A stretch of DNA of 64,000 bases from Streptomyces sp. BA2. Lineage in GTDB: Bacteria; Actinomycetota; Actinomycetes; Streptomycetales; Streptomycetaceae. Under the pieces are notes generated by a model that saw only the letters and a list, made by a program, of their open reading frames with translations, did no database searches and had not been told where the DNA came from. A program made the translations under genes and the position numbers. Positions 42,063 through 51,381 of the stretch are shown here, in pieces. Location of the stretch: the NCBI RefSeq assembly GCF_009769735.1, contig NZ_WSRO01000002.1, positions 5,034,001-5,098,000 on the forward strand, in the 5' to 3' direction. Each line of letters starts with the position of its first letter. The first letter of the stretch is position 1.

Positions 42063-42995
42063 TCACCGCAAGGTCTCAGCGTCCACCCGCGAGAAGACCA
42101 GCTCGCTCTCGCCGACGATGGGGCCGCGCCACCGCACCGGCGGCTCCGGCCGACGCAGCGCGCGGGGGTAGTTCTCGGGCCTGTAGTCGGTGGGCAGCCG
42201 GTAGGTGTGGAAGCCGTGCTGAGCCATGGTCGCCATCAACTCATCGATGGAATCCCCGAGTTGGGTCATACGGTCCGGGGTGACCTCCACGGCGATCTCC
42301 ACATCCGGGCGAAGCTCTGCCAGGGCGGGAGCCAGCCCTCTGATGACGGCGCCCTCGGCACCCTCTACGTCGATCTTGATCACGCGGGCCCTGGTGAGTT
42401 CGTCCTCGTCGAGGATCTCGGGCAAGGGCCGGGCCTCCATGTCGAAGCTCGACTCGGCCGGACCGTCGTACGGGACGATCGAGTTGGCGCCCATGTTGTT
42501 CGAGCTGGCGAGCACGAAGGTCAGCGTCTTGTGGCTGTCGGAGACGGCCGCGTTGACGGCGCGGACGTTGTCGCAGTCGTTGAGACCGATGTGCTGGAGC
42601 ACGCGGTTGTGGAATGCGGGAGACGCCTCGATGGCCACCACCCGCCCCGTGCTGCCGACCAGGCGAGAGCCCAGGATCGCGAAATACCCGACGTTCGCGC
42701 CCACGTCGACGAACGTGTCTCCGGTGCTCAGGCGACTCTGCAGCCACCGTGTCATGTGTGGCTCCCACACGCCGTAGAGGCTGATGAACCGCTGGATGAG
42801 ATCGCGGGAGTCACAGGCGAAGCACGCGTCGAACCGCGCCTCGACCACGCGCTGACGCGGATGGTCGCGCAGGTAAGGGTTGAGGTACCGGGCAGCGAGC
42901 GGGCCCTTGAGCAGCGAGCCGGGTGCGTTGCGGACATAGCCGCGACCGAGGGTGGCCAGAAGCTCCGACGTACGGCGGAGGGAAGCGGGAGGCAT
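42063..42995 (-). CDS. FkbM-family methyltransferase
   Basis: 310 residues. The FkbM SAM-binding motif is TFVDVGANVGYFAILGSRLVG, followed by VVAIEASPAFHNRV; later motif VIKIDVEGAEGAVIRGL is diagnostic. FkbM enzymes O-methylate sugars, polyketides or peptides. Upstream is a large minisatellite and then a glycosyltransferase on the same strand, so a role in modifying a glycan is conceivable. ATG at 42995. No gene cluster for a natural product is evident around it. Confidence 0.9.
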   Translation of the reverse strand: MPPASLRRTSELLATLGRGYVRNAPGSLLKGPLAARYLNPYLRDHPRQRVVEARFDACFACDSRDLIQRFISLYGVWEPHMTRWLQSRLSTGDTFVDVGANVGYFAILGSRLVGSTGRVVAIEASPAFHNRVLQHIGLNDCDNVRAVNAAVSDSHKTLTFVLASSNNMGANSIVPYDGPAESSFDMEARPLPEILDEDELTRARVIKIDVEGAEGAVIRGLAPALAELRPDVEIAVEVTPDRMTQLGDSIDELMATMAQHGFHTYRLPTDYRPENYPRALRRPEPPVRWRGPIVGESELVFSRVDAETLR

Positions 42996-43034
42996 AGCCG
43001 CGACCGTACGAGTCCGCCGCGGGCCGCGGCAAGA

Positions 43035-43394
43035 TCCGTCAGCCGGAGCGAGTCAGCCGCCGGCCAGCCGACCCGGTCAGCCGCCGGTCAGCCGACCCCG
43101 GTACGCCGCCGGTCAGCCGACCCAGTCAGCTGCCGGTCACCCGAGCCGGTCAGCCGCCGGTCACCCGAGCTGGTCACCCGAGCCGGTCAGACGCCAGTCA
43201 GCCGACCCGGTCAGCCGACCCGGTAAGCCGCCGGTCAGCCGACCCCGGTAAGCCGCCGGTCAGCCGACCCCGGTCAGCCGCCGGTCAGCCGACCCGGTCA
43301 GCCGACCCGGTCAGCCGCCGGTCACCCGAGCCAGTCAGCCGCCGGTCAGCCGCCAGTAAGCCGCCCCCGCTCAGCCGCCAGCCAGCCGACCCCT
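43035..43394. repeat. Minisatellite of 11-14-bp GGTCAGCCG units
   Basis: About 30 units of the type GGTCAGCCGCC (11 bp) or GGTCAGCCGACCC (13 bp), with variants GTCACCCGAG and GTAAGCCG, fill the 360 bp between the glycosyltransferase stop and the FkbM start. They appear in mixed order. No open gene. On the coding strand of the neighbouring genes the unit reads GGCTGACC. It would be expected to vary in copy number between strains. Confidence 0.92.
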
Positions 43395-44165
43395 TCACCC
43401 GGGATAATCAGCCGCCCCGTCATAGCGCCACCGCAAGTGCCCCAGCGCTCGCGCCCTGGCCTCGACAACGGCCATGCGCGCATCGCGCTCCGCCGTGTCG
43501 ACGTGCGCGGCCTGGCCGGTCGCCTGGCCTTCCCACTTGCGGTAGAGCAGGCCGACCTCGGACGAGAACCAGCCGCGGGAGGTCGAGTTCAGGGCGAGCA
43601 GGAGGCCCGTGTCCTCGGAAGCGGGCAGAGCCATCCAGCCGCCAAGGGCCACGAGCAGCTGGCGGCGGACGAAGAGCGTGGCCGGGTGGACCTGCGCCCG
43701 ATAGTCGTGAGACGCCCAGTAGTCGAGCACTTCCTGACGCTCGATCGGCCCGTGCTCGGGGTCGCCGGGGAAACCGGCCGTAGATCCGTCGGGGAGCAGA
43801 TCGAGCGCGCGTGACGTCGCCCAAGCAAGGGTCCGATCAGCTTCGAGGGCCGCGAGATCGCGGGCCAGCGTGCCTGGGGCAAGCTGGTCGTCGGCGTCGA
43901 GGACCTTGACGTACTCGCCGTCCGCGTGAGCCAAGGCGATGGTTCGAGCGACCCCCGGGCCTCCCGGGCGTCCCTGCCTGAACGTGATCCGGTCGTCGTC
44001 GGGGACATGCGGCGCGACCCGGTCTGTCGTCCCGTCCTCCTGGATCAGCCAGTGCCACTCCCAGCCGGTGGGCAACTGCTGCTCGCGGATGGACTTGTAC
44101 GCGTCGGCCAGGAAGGGCGCCGACGGTGCATGGACGGCCGTGACGATGACGATGCGCCTGCTCAC
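43395..44165 (-). CDS. Family 2 (GT-A) glycosyltransferase
   Basis: 256 residues. GT-A core: IVIVTAVHAPSAPFLADAYKSI, WHWLIQEDGTTD, and the DxD-like metal site EYVKVLDADDQLAPG. HPATLFVRRQLLVALGGW and PASEDTGLLLAL fit the acceptor side. The donor and acceptor sugar are unknown. GTG at 44165; the gene lies 3 bp after the GntR gene on the same strand, forming an operon. Its stop borders the minisatellite. Confidence 0.88.
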   Translation of the reverse strand: MSRRIVIVTAVHAPSAPFLADAYKSIREQQLPTGWEWHWLIQEDGTTDRVAPHVPDDDRITFRQGRPGGPGVARTIALAHADGEYVKVLDADDQLAPGTLARDLAALEADRTLAWATSRALDLLPDGSTAGFPGDPEHGPIERQEVLDYWASHDYRAQVHPATLFVRRQLLVALGGWMALPASEDTGLLLALNSTSRGWFSSEVGLLYRKWEGQATGQAAHVDTAERDARMAVVEARARALGHLRWRYDGAADYPG

Positions 44166-44168
44166 GGC

Positions 44169-44957
44169 TCACCACCTTTCCAAGTGGGTCGTGAAGAGCA
44201 TTTCTGTGCGGTCGCCGGGCAGCGTGATGTCCGACATCTCGACGACGCGGTCGTCCGTGTCGTGCGAGGTCTTGCGAAGGACGAGAACCGCCGTGCCGGG
44301 CGGCAGGCCCAACTCCTCCGCCTCTTCCACCGTCGGGGGCCGGGCCGTCACGCGTTCTTCGATGCGGTCGATCTCGATGCCCACCGTGAGCAGCTGGTTC
44401 CAAGTCGCCCCCGGCCAAGGCTCCTTCGTCTCGTCCAGGAGGTCGGGGTTTCCCTTGACGAGGTCGCGGATCAGATACGACGTGACGAGGCTGAACGGGT
44501 TTCGCTCGGCGCTGTACCGCGTCCGGTAGGTCCGCTCGACGAGCGCCGTTCCTGCGTCGACGCCCAGAGCCGACGCGATCTCCTGGGGCGCTTCGACCTC
44601 GCGGTACGCGGCGTGAAAGACGAGGTCGTCGACCCCGAGTCCCGTGTCGTGCTCCGTCGCGCCCGTCGCCAGACGCTGCTGCTCGGGTGCGCGAGCCCGG
44701 TCCTTCTCCCACTGATACCGAGTGTTCGCGCGCCGCACGAGCAGGCGCGGGCGGCGGACGAAGGTGCCGCGGCCGTGCTGCTTCTCGATCAGCCCTTCTG
44801 CCTGGAGCACGCGCAGGGCCTGCTGGACGGTCGGCCCGCTGCGGCCGGTGCTCTTGATGAGCTCCGCCTCGGACGGCAGTCGGTCACCGGGCCCGAAACG
44901 ACCTGCGCGAATCTGTGCGCGCAGGTCGTCCGCGATCTCCTCGTAGGCCTTGGCCAT
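44169..44957 (-). CDS. GntR-family regulator with UTRA domain (HutC type)
   Basis: 262 residues. N-terminal winged helix: YEEIADDLRAQIRAGRFGPGDRLPSEAELIKSTGRSGPTVQQALRVLQ; wing EKQHGRGTFVRR. The C-terminal UTRA domain has LVERTYRTRYSAERNPFSLVTSYLIRDL and PPGTAVLVLRKTSHDTDDRVVEMSDITLPGDRTEM. Regulators of exactly this pattern are numerous in actinomycetes and often sit in mobile elements. Upstream there are five 11-bp iterons (45213-45267), candidate binding sites. It shares an operon with the glycosyltransferase. ATG at 44957. Confidence 0.92.
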   Translation of the reverse strand: MAKAYEEIADDLRAQIRAGRFGPGDRLPSEAELIKSTGRSGPTVQQALRVLQAEGLIEKQHGRGTFVRRPRLLVRRANTRYQWEKDRARAPEQQRLATGATEHDTGLGVDDLVFHAAYREVEAPQEIASALGVDAGTALVERTYRTRYSAERNPFSLVTSYLIRDLVKGNPDLLDETKEPWPGATWNQLLTVGIEIDRIEERVTARPPTVEEAEELGLPPGTAVLVLRKTSHDTDDRVVEMSDITLPGDRTEMLFTTHLERW

Positions 44958-45212
44958 CCGTGCTCACCGCCCTGTCGGTCAACGCCACTCACCAGCCACT
45001 CACCAGCCACTCACCATACGACTCCTCAAGAGGTCTTGACGAAGCGTCCAATGCCGAAATGCGATGCGGTTTCAGGCCATCATTGACATCATTCAAAGGC
45101 CAACTGTCACGAAGCATGGCCCAACCACCCAGTTGGTACGGAGATAGCCGGCCGGCCGCGTCTCAATTTGCACTGCCCGGCCCGACGTGCCGAAAAGCAT
45201 CGCGAACTGGAT

Positions 45213-45267
45213 GCCTTGCAGGCGCCTTGCAGCTGCCTTGTACCGGACCTGTAGTGGCCTTGTAGAT
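45213..45267. repeat. Five 11-bp iterons
   Basis: GCCTTGCAG (45213), GCCTTGCAG (45224), GCCTTGTAC (45235), GACCTGTAG (45246) and GCCTTGTAG (45257) recur with an exact 11-bp period, i.e. on one face of the helix. They lie in the 514-bp gap 44958-45471, which is less GC-rich and has no supported gene. The gap also holds CACTCACCAGC repeated three times at 44985-45015 near the GntR start. Binding by the GntR protein is inferred. Confidence 0.8.
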
Positions 45268-45310
45268 GATGCGCTCACGGCGGTCGCCGAAGGGTGAGAT
45301 CACGAAAAAC

Positions 45311-45350
45311 GCCCGACCGCTGGCGACGGGGGATGCACCAGCGATCGGGC
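45311..45350. terminator. Large hairpin downstream of the NTPase-WD40 gene
   Basis: GCCCGACCGCTGG (45311-45323) pairs with CCAGCGATCGGGC (45338-45350), 12 of 13 positions, loop 14 nt. It lies 122-161 bp after the stop of the leftward 1350-residue gene. Terminator or a structural site are both possible. Confidence 0.6.
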
Positions 45351-45471
45351 TGTGGCCAACCGTAACAAGGCTTCTCGCGTAAGGGGAGTCAACTACTCAG
45401 TCGAAATGTCGAGTTGTGACCGGGATCACGTAGCGTCATCCGTAGGGCAGGGCTGTTGAACCGTTACTCGT

Positions 45472-48400
45472 CTACTCATCACAGGGCGGCTCGTACGAGA
45501 GACGGGGCAGATACTCCTGCCATCTTTCCTGCGTAAGAACGCCCCGAGTGGCTGAGCAGATCCGCCGAATCGCCGCGTCGGTGTCCAAGTTCCAAAGCCG
45601 GACCGTATCCGTACCGCTTGAAACTCCGAGCATCTCGCCCTGAGGGCTGAACGACAAGAAGCTGCCCGTCTTGGCGTTGGGGCTCATGGATTGACCGATG
45701 GGGGAGGCGTCGGACGGGTCGGCGACGTCCCAGAGGCGGACCGTGTTGTCATTGCCGCCGCTCGCCAGCGTGCCGCCGTCCGCGCTGTACGTCAGTGACA
45801 CCACCGCGTCGGTATGGCCCGTGAGGGAGGAGCCCAACTGGCTCGCCTTGGAGGGGTCGGCGATGTTCCAGAGGCGGACCGTGCCGTCGTCGCTGCCACT
45901 GGCCAGCGTGCGGCCGTCCGGGCTGTAGGCGAGTTCGTTGATGGGGCCGAGGTGGCCCCTGAGGGGCTTGCCGATTCGGGTGGCTTTTCGCGGGTCGGAC
46001 ACGTTCCAGAGCCGGATGGTGCCGTCCGCGCTCCCACTGGCGAGAGTCCGGCCGTCCTTGCTGAGGACGAGGGAATTGACGTAGCCCTCGTGGCCCGTGA
46101 GCGGTTCGCCGAGCCGACGGAGACGGGACGGGTCGCTGACGTTCCACAGCTGGATGGTGCGGTCGGTGTCGGCGCTTGCCAGTGTGCGCCCGTCCGGGCT
46201 GAAGGCCAGCGCGGCCGCGAAGCGTGTCCTCAGGGCGACGGGGGGCCCGTAGGGGACCGGGTGAGTGGGGTCGGCGACGTTCCACAGCTGCACCGCGCGG
46301 CTTCCCGTCAGGAGCGCGAGCGTCTTGCCGTCGGGCGAGAACACCGGTGAACGCACGTCCCCTTCAGAGGGTTTGAAGGGTTTGCCCAGCGCCACGGGCC
46401 GGCTGGGACGCTCCACGTTCCACAGCCGGACCCGCTCGTCGCGCGCGGCCGTGGCGAGCACCTTCCCATCAGGGCGGAACGCTCCGGTCCTGCCGACCAT
46501 GTCCGACGTCGGTATCGACCACAGGCGGACTTTGTTGTCGCCGCTCCCCGTGGCGAGAGTCCGCCCGTCGGGGCTGAAACCGAGGGCGTACATCTCCCCG
46601 CTGCTGCCCGCGAGGGGCTCGCCGACCTGCGACGGGTGCGCCGGATCGCGGACGTTCCACAGGCTCGCCGTGCTGTCCGCGCTGGCGGCCGCGAGCATGG
46701 TTCCCGCGGAGTTGAAGGCCACGGACCACACGGGGCCGGTGTGGCCGGTGAGCGGCGCTCCGAGCAACTTCGCACGGCGCGGGTCAGCCACCTTCCAGAG
46801 CCGGATCGCGTTGTCGCTGCTGCCACTGGCGAGCGTGCGGCCATCGGGGCTGAAGGCCACGGAGTGCACCGTGCCCGCATGGCCGGCCAGCACCTTGTCG
46901 ATCGGCTTCGGGCGCCGCGGATCGGCCGTGCTCCACAGTCTGATCGTGCCGTCGTCGCCACCGGCGGCCAGTGTTCGGCCGTCGGGGCTGAAGGCCACGG
47001 AGCGCACGGCGGCGGTGTGGCCGCTCAGAGCACCGAGTGCCTTCGGCCGGCTCGGGTCGCCCACGTTCCACAGCCGCACGGTGTGGTCGTCACTGGCAGA
47101 GGCCAGAGTCCGCCCGTCCGGGCTGAAGGCGACCAGATAGATCGCGCCGTCATGGCCGGTCATGGGCGAACCCAACGGGCGAGGGCGGCCGGGGTCCCGA
47201 ACGTCCCAGAGCCGGACCGTGCCGTCGTCCGAAGCGGTGGCGAGAGTGTCGCCGTCCGGGCTGAAGACCGCGCTGCTCACCCAACTCTTGTGGCTGGTAA
47301 GGGGTTTGCCCAGGGGCTTGGCATGAGACGGGTCCGACACGTCCCACAGCCGTACGGTCCGGTCGTAGCTGGCAGTGGCCAGGATCCGCCCGTTCGGGCT
47401 GAACGAGGTGAGGTAGACGGCGCCCTTGTGGCCGAGGAGCGGTGTGGCCAGTGGCGCGTTCACGATCGAGAGCAGCCGGTTCTCCGTGCCTTCGTCGTCC
47501 GGCCGCAGGTTGTGTGCGACCAGGTCGAGCTGAGCGGAGAGTGACGGATCCGTGTCCTGGACGCGATCGGCCTCGGCGACCACTTGCTCGAACACCGCGT
47601 CGTCCCGCTGCTGCCACGCGACCACCGCCGCGACGACGGCCACCATCGCCAGAACGACCAGGGCGGCCACCGCACCACGAGTGATCAGGACCGTGCGCTT
47701 ACGGAGTCTGGCCGAAGCAGCCAGGAACTCCACCGCGCCTCTGGTCAGAAACGTGCCACCGGCGGTCTTCCTCCAGGCACGGGCCTGCTCCAGACGGGAA
47801 CCCCGATAGAGCAGTGACGTGTCGCGGCCGGAGTCCTCCCAGGTCCTGCCGTCCTCCTCAAGGCGTTGGCGCAGCAGGTTGTCGTTCTTGTCCTCGTCGA
47901 TCCAGTCGCGCAGACGGGGCCAGGCGTGGAGCAGCGCTTCATGCGTGATCTCCACGGTCTCCGAGTCGAGCGTCACCAACCGGGCGCGTACCAGCGCTTC
48001 GAGCGATTCCTCGGTCTTGCCGGGGTCCGTCGACTCCTCGGCCAGTTGGCGCCGCGCCCCCCGCCTGCGCGTGGCCTGGGTGTCCTCGCCGAGCCGGACC
48101 AGCCTGAGGAGGAGCAGTCGCGCGGCCGTGCGGGCCGCCGGGTCGAGGTCGGACCAGGCACGCTCGGCGGTCGCCGCCACAGCTCCCTGGATTCCCCCCG
48201 CCGCGCGGTAGCCGGCCAGCGTGAGCCGTCCCGTCTTCCGCCGCTGCCAGGTGGCGAGCAGGGCGTGGGAGAGAAGCGGCAGCACTCCCGCGTCGTGCGC
48301 CCCGCGAGGTCCGTCCGTGCTCACCTCCCGGACGATCAGCTCGGCGAGCCCCGGTTCGAGTTCCAGACCCACGGCCTTGGCCGGGCCGGTCACGGCCTCG

Positions 48401-49524
48401 CGCAACTCCGTGGTGGTCAGCGGCCCGAGGACCATGTGCCGGTGCTGCAGCGCGTCGGCCAGTTCGGGATACCTGAGGCAGTGCTCGTAGAAGTCGGCGC
48501 GTACGCCAAGGACCACGAGCGCGGGGGCTGGACCACCGGCGTCGCCGGGGGAGCACGCGGCCTGGAGGAGCTGGATGAAGGTGCGCTTGCCCGCCTCGCC
48601 GGACGAGAGGGTGAAGGTCTCCTCGAACTGGTCCACGATGACGACCGGGCGGGCGGCGGACGACGACTCGCGTCGCGCCCATGCCGTGAAGGACTCCCTC
48701 ACCGCGTGGGCGAATTGCGGAGTACCAGGCTCTGCCGCGTCCGGTTCCTCAGCGTCAGACGCGACCGGTTCCTCGGCTTCCTTGGCCTCGGACAGCGCCT
48801 GCGCCAGCTCGGGTATCTGGCGGGTCAGCTCAGCGAGAGGATCGCTTCCCGGTACGAGCTGCAGCACCGGGCCTGCCTTGCTGTCCTCGTCGCTCAGCGC
48901 GCCGTTCTGGAGGGTGGGCACCAGGCCGGCGTTCAGCAGGGAGGACTTTCCCGCCCCCGAAGCGCCCACGAGCATGACGAGGCCGCCCGTCTCCTCCGCC
49001 GCGCGGAGCTGAGCGACGAGGGCGTCCGTGCTCCGCTCCCGCCCGAAGAACCACCGGGCGTCCTGCTGCCGGTACGAAGCCAGCCCTCGGTAGGGACACA
49101 CACTGTGGACGCCGGTCGCGGCCTCGGCCTGAAGCCGTTCCTCCTCTTCCGCGGATGCGGATGCGTGGGCGGCGCGACCGCTGACGGGGTCGGCCACCGC
49201 GCGCTCCCACAGGAGCTGCCACTGGGTCATGTCGTACAGACCGCTGGACACCGGCGCGGGCCGCTCGCGCCGCGCTTCGGGTATCAGGACGTGCAGCACG
49301 GCCGCGAGGGCGGCGAACTGCGCGGGCACGTTCTTGGCCCGTCGCCAGTCGCTGATCCGCTGGGCGGACACCCGCACGATCCGCCCGCGCTCGTCGACCC
49401 GCTGCTGCCGGACGACCGCCTCGGCCACGCGCTGGAGGGGAGGGTTACCGGCTTCCTTGTACAGCAGCGCGAGACGTTCCGCGAAGGCTGTGCGTGCCCC
49501 TGAGTCGGAACTCAAGGCCTCCAC
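45472..49524 (-). CDS. HTH-NTPase (nSTAND)-transmembrane-WD40 protein
   Basis: A 1350-residue signalling protein. Residues 10-85 contain an XRE-like helix-turn-helix region (VSAQRISDWRRAKNVPAQFAALAAVL). The STAND-type NTPase follows: CPYRGLASYRQQDARWFFGRE, Walker A GASGAGKSS (187-195), Walker B PVVIVDQFEE, GVRADFYEHCLRYPEL. A winged region and a membrane helix at about 612-636 come next. From about 695 to 1325 there are 14 WD repeats (each like GHxxxVxSVAFSPDGRTLASGSDDxTVRLW), enough for two seven-bladed propellers. Such proteins are thought to sense a signal with the propeller and oligomerise via the NTPase. No effector or partner gene is adjacent. GTG at 49524. Confidence 0.93.
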   Translation of the reverse strand: MEALSSDSGARTAFAERLALLYKEAGNPPLQRVAEAVVRQQRVDERGRIVRVSAQRISDWRRAKNVPAQFAALAAVLHVLIPEARRERPAPVSSGLYDMTQWQLLWERAVADPVSGRAAHASASAEEEERLQAEAATGVHSVCPYRGLASYRQQDARWFFGRERSTDALVAQLRAAEETGGLVMLVGASGAGKSSLLNAGLVPTLQNGALSDEDSKAGPVLQLVPGSDPLAELTRQIPELAQALSEAKEAEEPVASDAEEPDAAEPGTPQFAHAVRESFTAWARRESSSAARPVVIVDQFEETFTLSSGEAGKRTFIQLLQAACSPGDAGGPAPALVVLGVRADFYEHCLRYPELADALQHRHMVLGPLTTTELREAVTGPAKAVGLELEPGLAELIVREVSTDGPRGAHDAGVLPLLSHALLATWQRRKTGRLTLAGYRAAGGIQGAVAATAERAWSDLDPAARTAARLLLLRLVRLGEDTQATRRRGARRQLAEESTDPGKTEESLEALVRARLVTLDSETVEITHEALLHAWPRLRDWIDEDKNDNLLRQRLEEDGRTWEDSGRDTSLLYRGSRLEQARAWRKTAGGTFLTRGAVEFLAASARLRKRTVLITRGAVAALVVLAMVAVVAAVVAWQQRDDAVFEQVVAEADRVQDTDPSLSAQLDLVAHNLRPDDEGTENRLLSIVNAPLATPLLGHKGAVYLTSFSPNGRILATASYDRTVRLWDVSDPSHAKPLGKPLTSHKSWVSSAVFSPDGDTLATASDDGTVRLWDVRDPGRPRPLGSPMTGHDGAIYLVAFSPDGRTLASASDDHTVRLWNVGDPSRPKALGALSGHTAAVRSVAFSPDGRTLAAGGDDGTIRLWSTADPRRPKPIDKVLAGHAGTVHSVAFSPDGRTLASGSSDNAIRLWKVADPRRAKLLGAPLTGHTGPVWSVAFNSAGTMLAAASADSTASLWNVRDPAHPSQVGEPLAGSSGEMYALGFSPDGRTLATGSGDNKVRLWSIPTSDMVGRTGAFRPDGKVLATAARDERVRLWNVERPSRPVALGKPFKPSEGDVRSPVFSPDGKTLALLTGSRAVQLWNVADPTHPVPYGPPVALRTRFAAALAFSPDGRTLASADTDRTIQLWNVSDPSRLRRLGEPLTGHEGYVNSLVLSKDGRTLASGSADGTIRLWNVSDPRKATRIGKPLRGHLGPINELAYSPDGRTLASGSDDGTVRLWNIADPSKASQLGSSLTGHTDAVVSLTYSADGGTLASGGNDNTVRLWDVADPSDASPIGQSMSPNAKTGSFLSFSPQGEMLGVSSGTDTVRLWNLDTDAAIRRICSATRGVLTQERWQEYLPRLSYEPPCDE

Positions 49525-50115
49525 CCCTTACTTCCGCCGCACTGGATATCCGGACCGGAAAACTCACCTTATACGGCTGACCTGCGGCTAAGGCGTCCGG
49601 ATGATGGCGCAACCTCCTCGTTCGGGGCTGTAACTGGCAGGATCGCGAACCGGTAGCGAACCAACCGCGCAGCGTCAGGGCAGGTCACCAGCTCGGGGTG
49701 ACTCGCAGAGGTGACTCGCGACGCCGCACGGCCTCGGCTGGTTTTCGCCGATCACCTCCGGACCGTTGTCACACGGACTACGGATCCGTATTTCCTCGAT
49801 CCGCGCCGATACGCCGACATGGCGCGGATCGATGCAGGCCGCGTCGTTCGGTACCGGTCCCAACAGGGGAGGGACCGGCACCGAAACGACGTGGTGCGGG
49901 CGAGCAGGTTCCCGCGTTCCGGTTGTTCCCGCAGCTGTACGGGATCGAGGGACTGTGGGGAAGGGGCTCCCCACGCGGTGGGCGGTGGCGCCGTGGTGGG
50001 AGGTGGCGCCGAACGAGTGGACTTCTTGACACAGGGACGGGCGATCGGGCCTGCGTCGCGGGCTGACGTGGTGATGTTCGTATCGTCTGCCCCCGTCTGG
50101 AAGAGGCGCCCCCGA
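49525..50115. other. Gene-free divergent gap
   Basis: 591 bp between the NTPase-WD40 gene and the serine hydrolase gene. A TTGACA box is present at 50026-50031, 84 bp before the hydrolase ATG, without a convincing -10 partner. An open frame reaching upstream of the hydrolase from 49711 has no family-like content and I treat it as non-coding. Confidence 0.5.
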
Positions 50116-51312
50116 ATGAGACGTTCCACCGCCCGCCGTACCCTCTGCGCAGCGCTGCTCGTCGCGTCCTTGTGGGCGCCGGCGGCGGCCCACCCCGCCG
50201 CGGCCGATCAGCGGCCGGTCGCCGCCCACCCCGACAAGGGCGACTGCCCGAACAGCCTGGGACGGGGGCTCACATCCCGCCTCGACAAGACCATGAACGA
50301 CGTCGGAAAGAAGGCGGGCATCCCCGGGGCCGTCGTCGGTCTGTGGATGCCGGGCAAGGGCTGCTACGTACGGTCCATGGGCGTCGCCGACACCAGGACC
50401 GGCAAGCCGATGGCCGCCGACTCCTTCGTCCGGATCGGCAGCGAGACCAAGACCTTCACCGTCACCGCGCTGCTCCAGCTCGTGGACGAAGGCCGGGTCA
50501 AGCTGGACGATCCGATCTCCACGTACGTCAAGGGCGTGCCCAACGGCCACCGCATCACGCTGCGCCATCTCGCGGAGATGCGCAGCGGTCTGTTCCCCTA
50601 CACCGAGGACCCCGGCTTCGTCCGCGACCTGCTGAGCGACCCTCAGCGCACTTTCACCCCGCGCCAGTCCCTCGCGTACGGCTTCAAGCACCGCAACACC
50701 TTCGCCCCGGGCGAGAAGTTCCAGTACTCCAACTCCAACCTCGTCCTGCTGGGCCTGGTGATCGAAAAGGTGACCGGCCGCCCCCTGGCCGACGTCATCC
50801 ACCACCGAGTGCTGCACCCGGCGCACCTGCGCCACACACTGTTCCCGCAGGGCAACGAGTTCCCGCACCCGCACCCGCGCGGCTACACGAACCAAACCCT
50901 GAGCGGTGAGGTCGCGGACGCCACGAACTGGAACCCCAGCTGGGCCTGGGCGGCAGGGGCGATGATCTCGAACCTGCAGGATCTGCGGCACTGGGCCAAG
51001 TCCGTCGCCACCGGACAGCTGCTCAGCCCCGAGACTCAAAAACAGCGGCTCAAGACGCTGCCCACCGGTTTCCCCGGCACCACCTACGGTCTTGGCATCC
51101 TCAAGACCAACGGCTGGATCGGGCACAACGGCTCCATCCCGGGCTACGAGACAGTGACGGTCTACCTGCCCTCACAGAAGGCCACCCTGGTCATCATGAT
51201 GAACACCGACATCACGAGCCAGGGCCAGGAGCCGTCCACCCTGCTGGCCCGCGCGATCACAGCGGTCGCCACCCCGAAGAACGTCTACGACGGTTCGGCC
51301 ACCGCGCCCTAG
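50116..51312 (+). CDS. Secreted serine hydrolase (class C beta-lactamase / DD-peptidase family)
   Basis: 398 residues. A signal peptide is visible (MRRSTARRTLCAALLVASLWAPAAAHPAAA, cut near residue 30). The catalytic SxxK is in RIGSETKTFTV, the YxN motif is QYSNSNLVLLG, and the third motif is WIGHNGSIPGYET (HxG). These are the features of D-alanyl-D-alanine carboxypeptidases and esterases of the beta-lactamase class C fold; it may also hydrolyse a small peptide or ester outside the cell. ATG 50116 is used because the signal peptide starts there. A strong terminator follows. Confidence 0.92.
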   Translation: MRRSTARRTLCAALLVASLWAPAAAHPAAADQRPVAAHPDKGDCPNSLGRGLTSRLDKTMNDVGKKAGIPGAVVGLWMPGKGCYVRSMGVADTRTGKPMAADSFVRIGSETKTFTVTALLQLVDEGRVKLDDPISTYVKGVPNGHRITLRHLAEMRSGLFPYTEDPGFVRDLLSDPQRTFTPRQSLAYGFKHRNTFAPGEKFQYSNSNLVLLGLVIEKVTGRPLADVIHHRVLHPAHLRHTLFPQGNEFPHPHPRGYTNQTLSGEVADATNWNPSWAWAAGAMISNLQDLRHWAKSVATGQLLSPETQKQRLKTLPTGFPGTTYGLGILKTNGWIGHNGSIPGYETVTVYLPSQKATLVIMMNTDITSQGQEPSTLLARAITAVATPKNVYDGSATAP

Positions 51313-51330
51313 ACAGACACGCACAAAGCC

Positions 51331-51364
51331 AGAGGGCCGGTACTGAATCCAGTACCGGCCCTCT
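51331..51364. terminator. Perfect 15-bp bidirectional terminator
   Basis: AGAGGGCCGGTACTG (51331-51345), loop AATC, CAGTACCGGCCCTCT (51350-51364). It lies between the serine hydrolase gene and the 3' end of the leftward tRNA-Pro gene and can terminate both. Confidence 0.92.
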
Positions 51365-51381
51365 GACCTGCTGCTTAGCTG

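Noticed and set aside
43035..43394. CRISPR array.
   Set aside because: Units are 11-14 bp, abutting and variable, without spacers; no cas genes are present.
45000..45471. Short open frames in the GntR-NTPase gap as genes.
   Set aside because: No ribosome-binding sites in the right place, no recognisable content, and base composition does not show codon periodicity to my eye.
49711..50115. In-frame extension upstream of the serine hydrolase.
   Set aside because: The signal peptide starts at 50116, and the extension has no family-like sequence.
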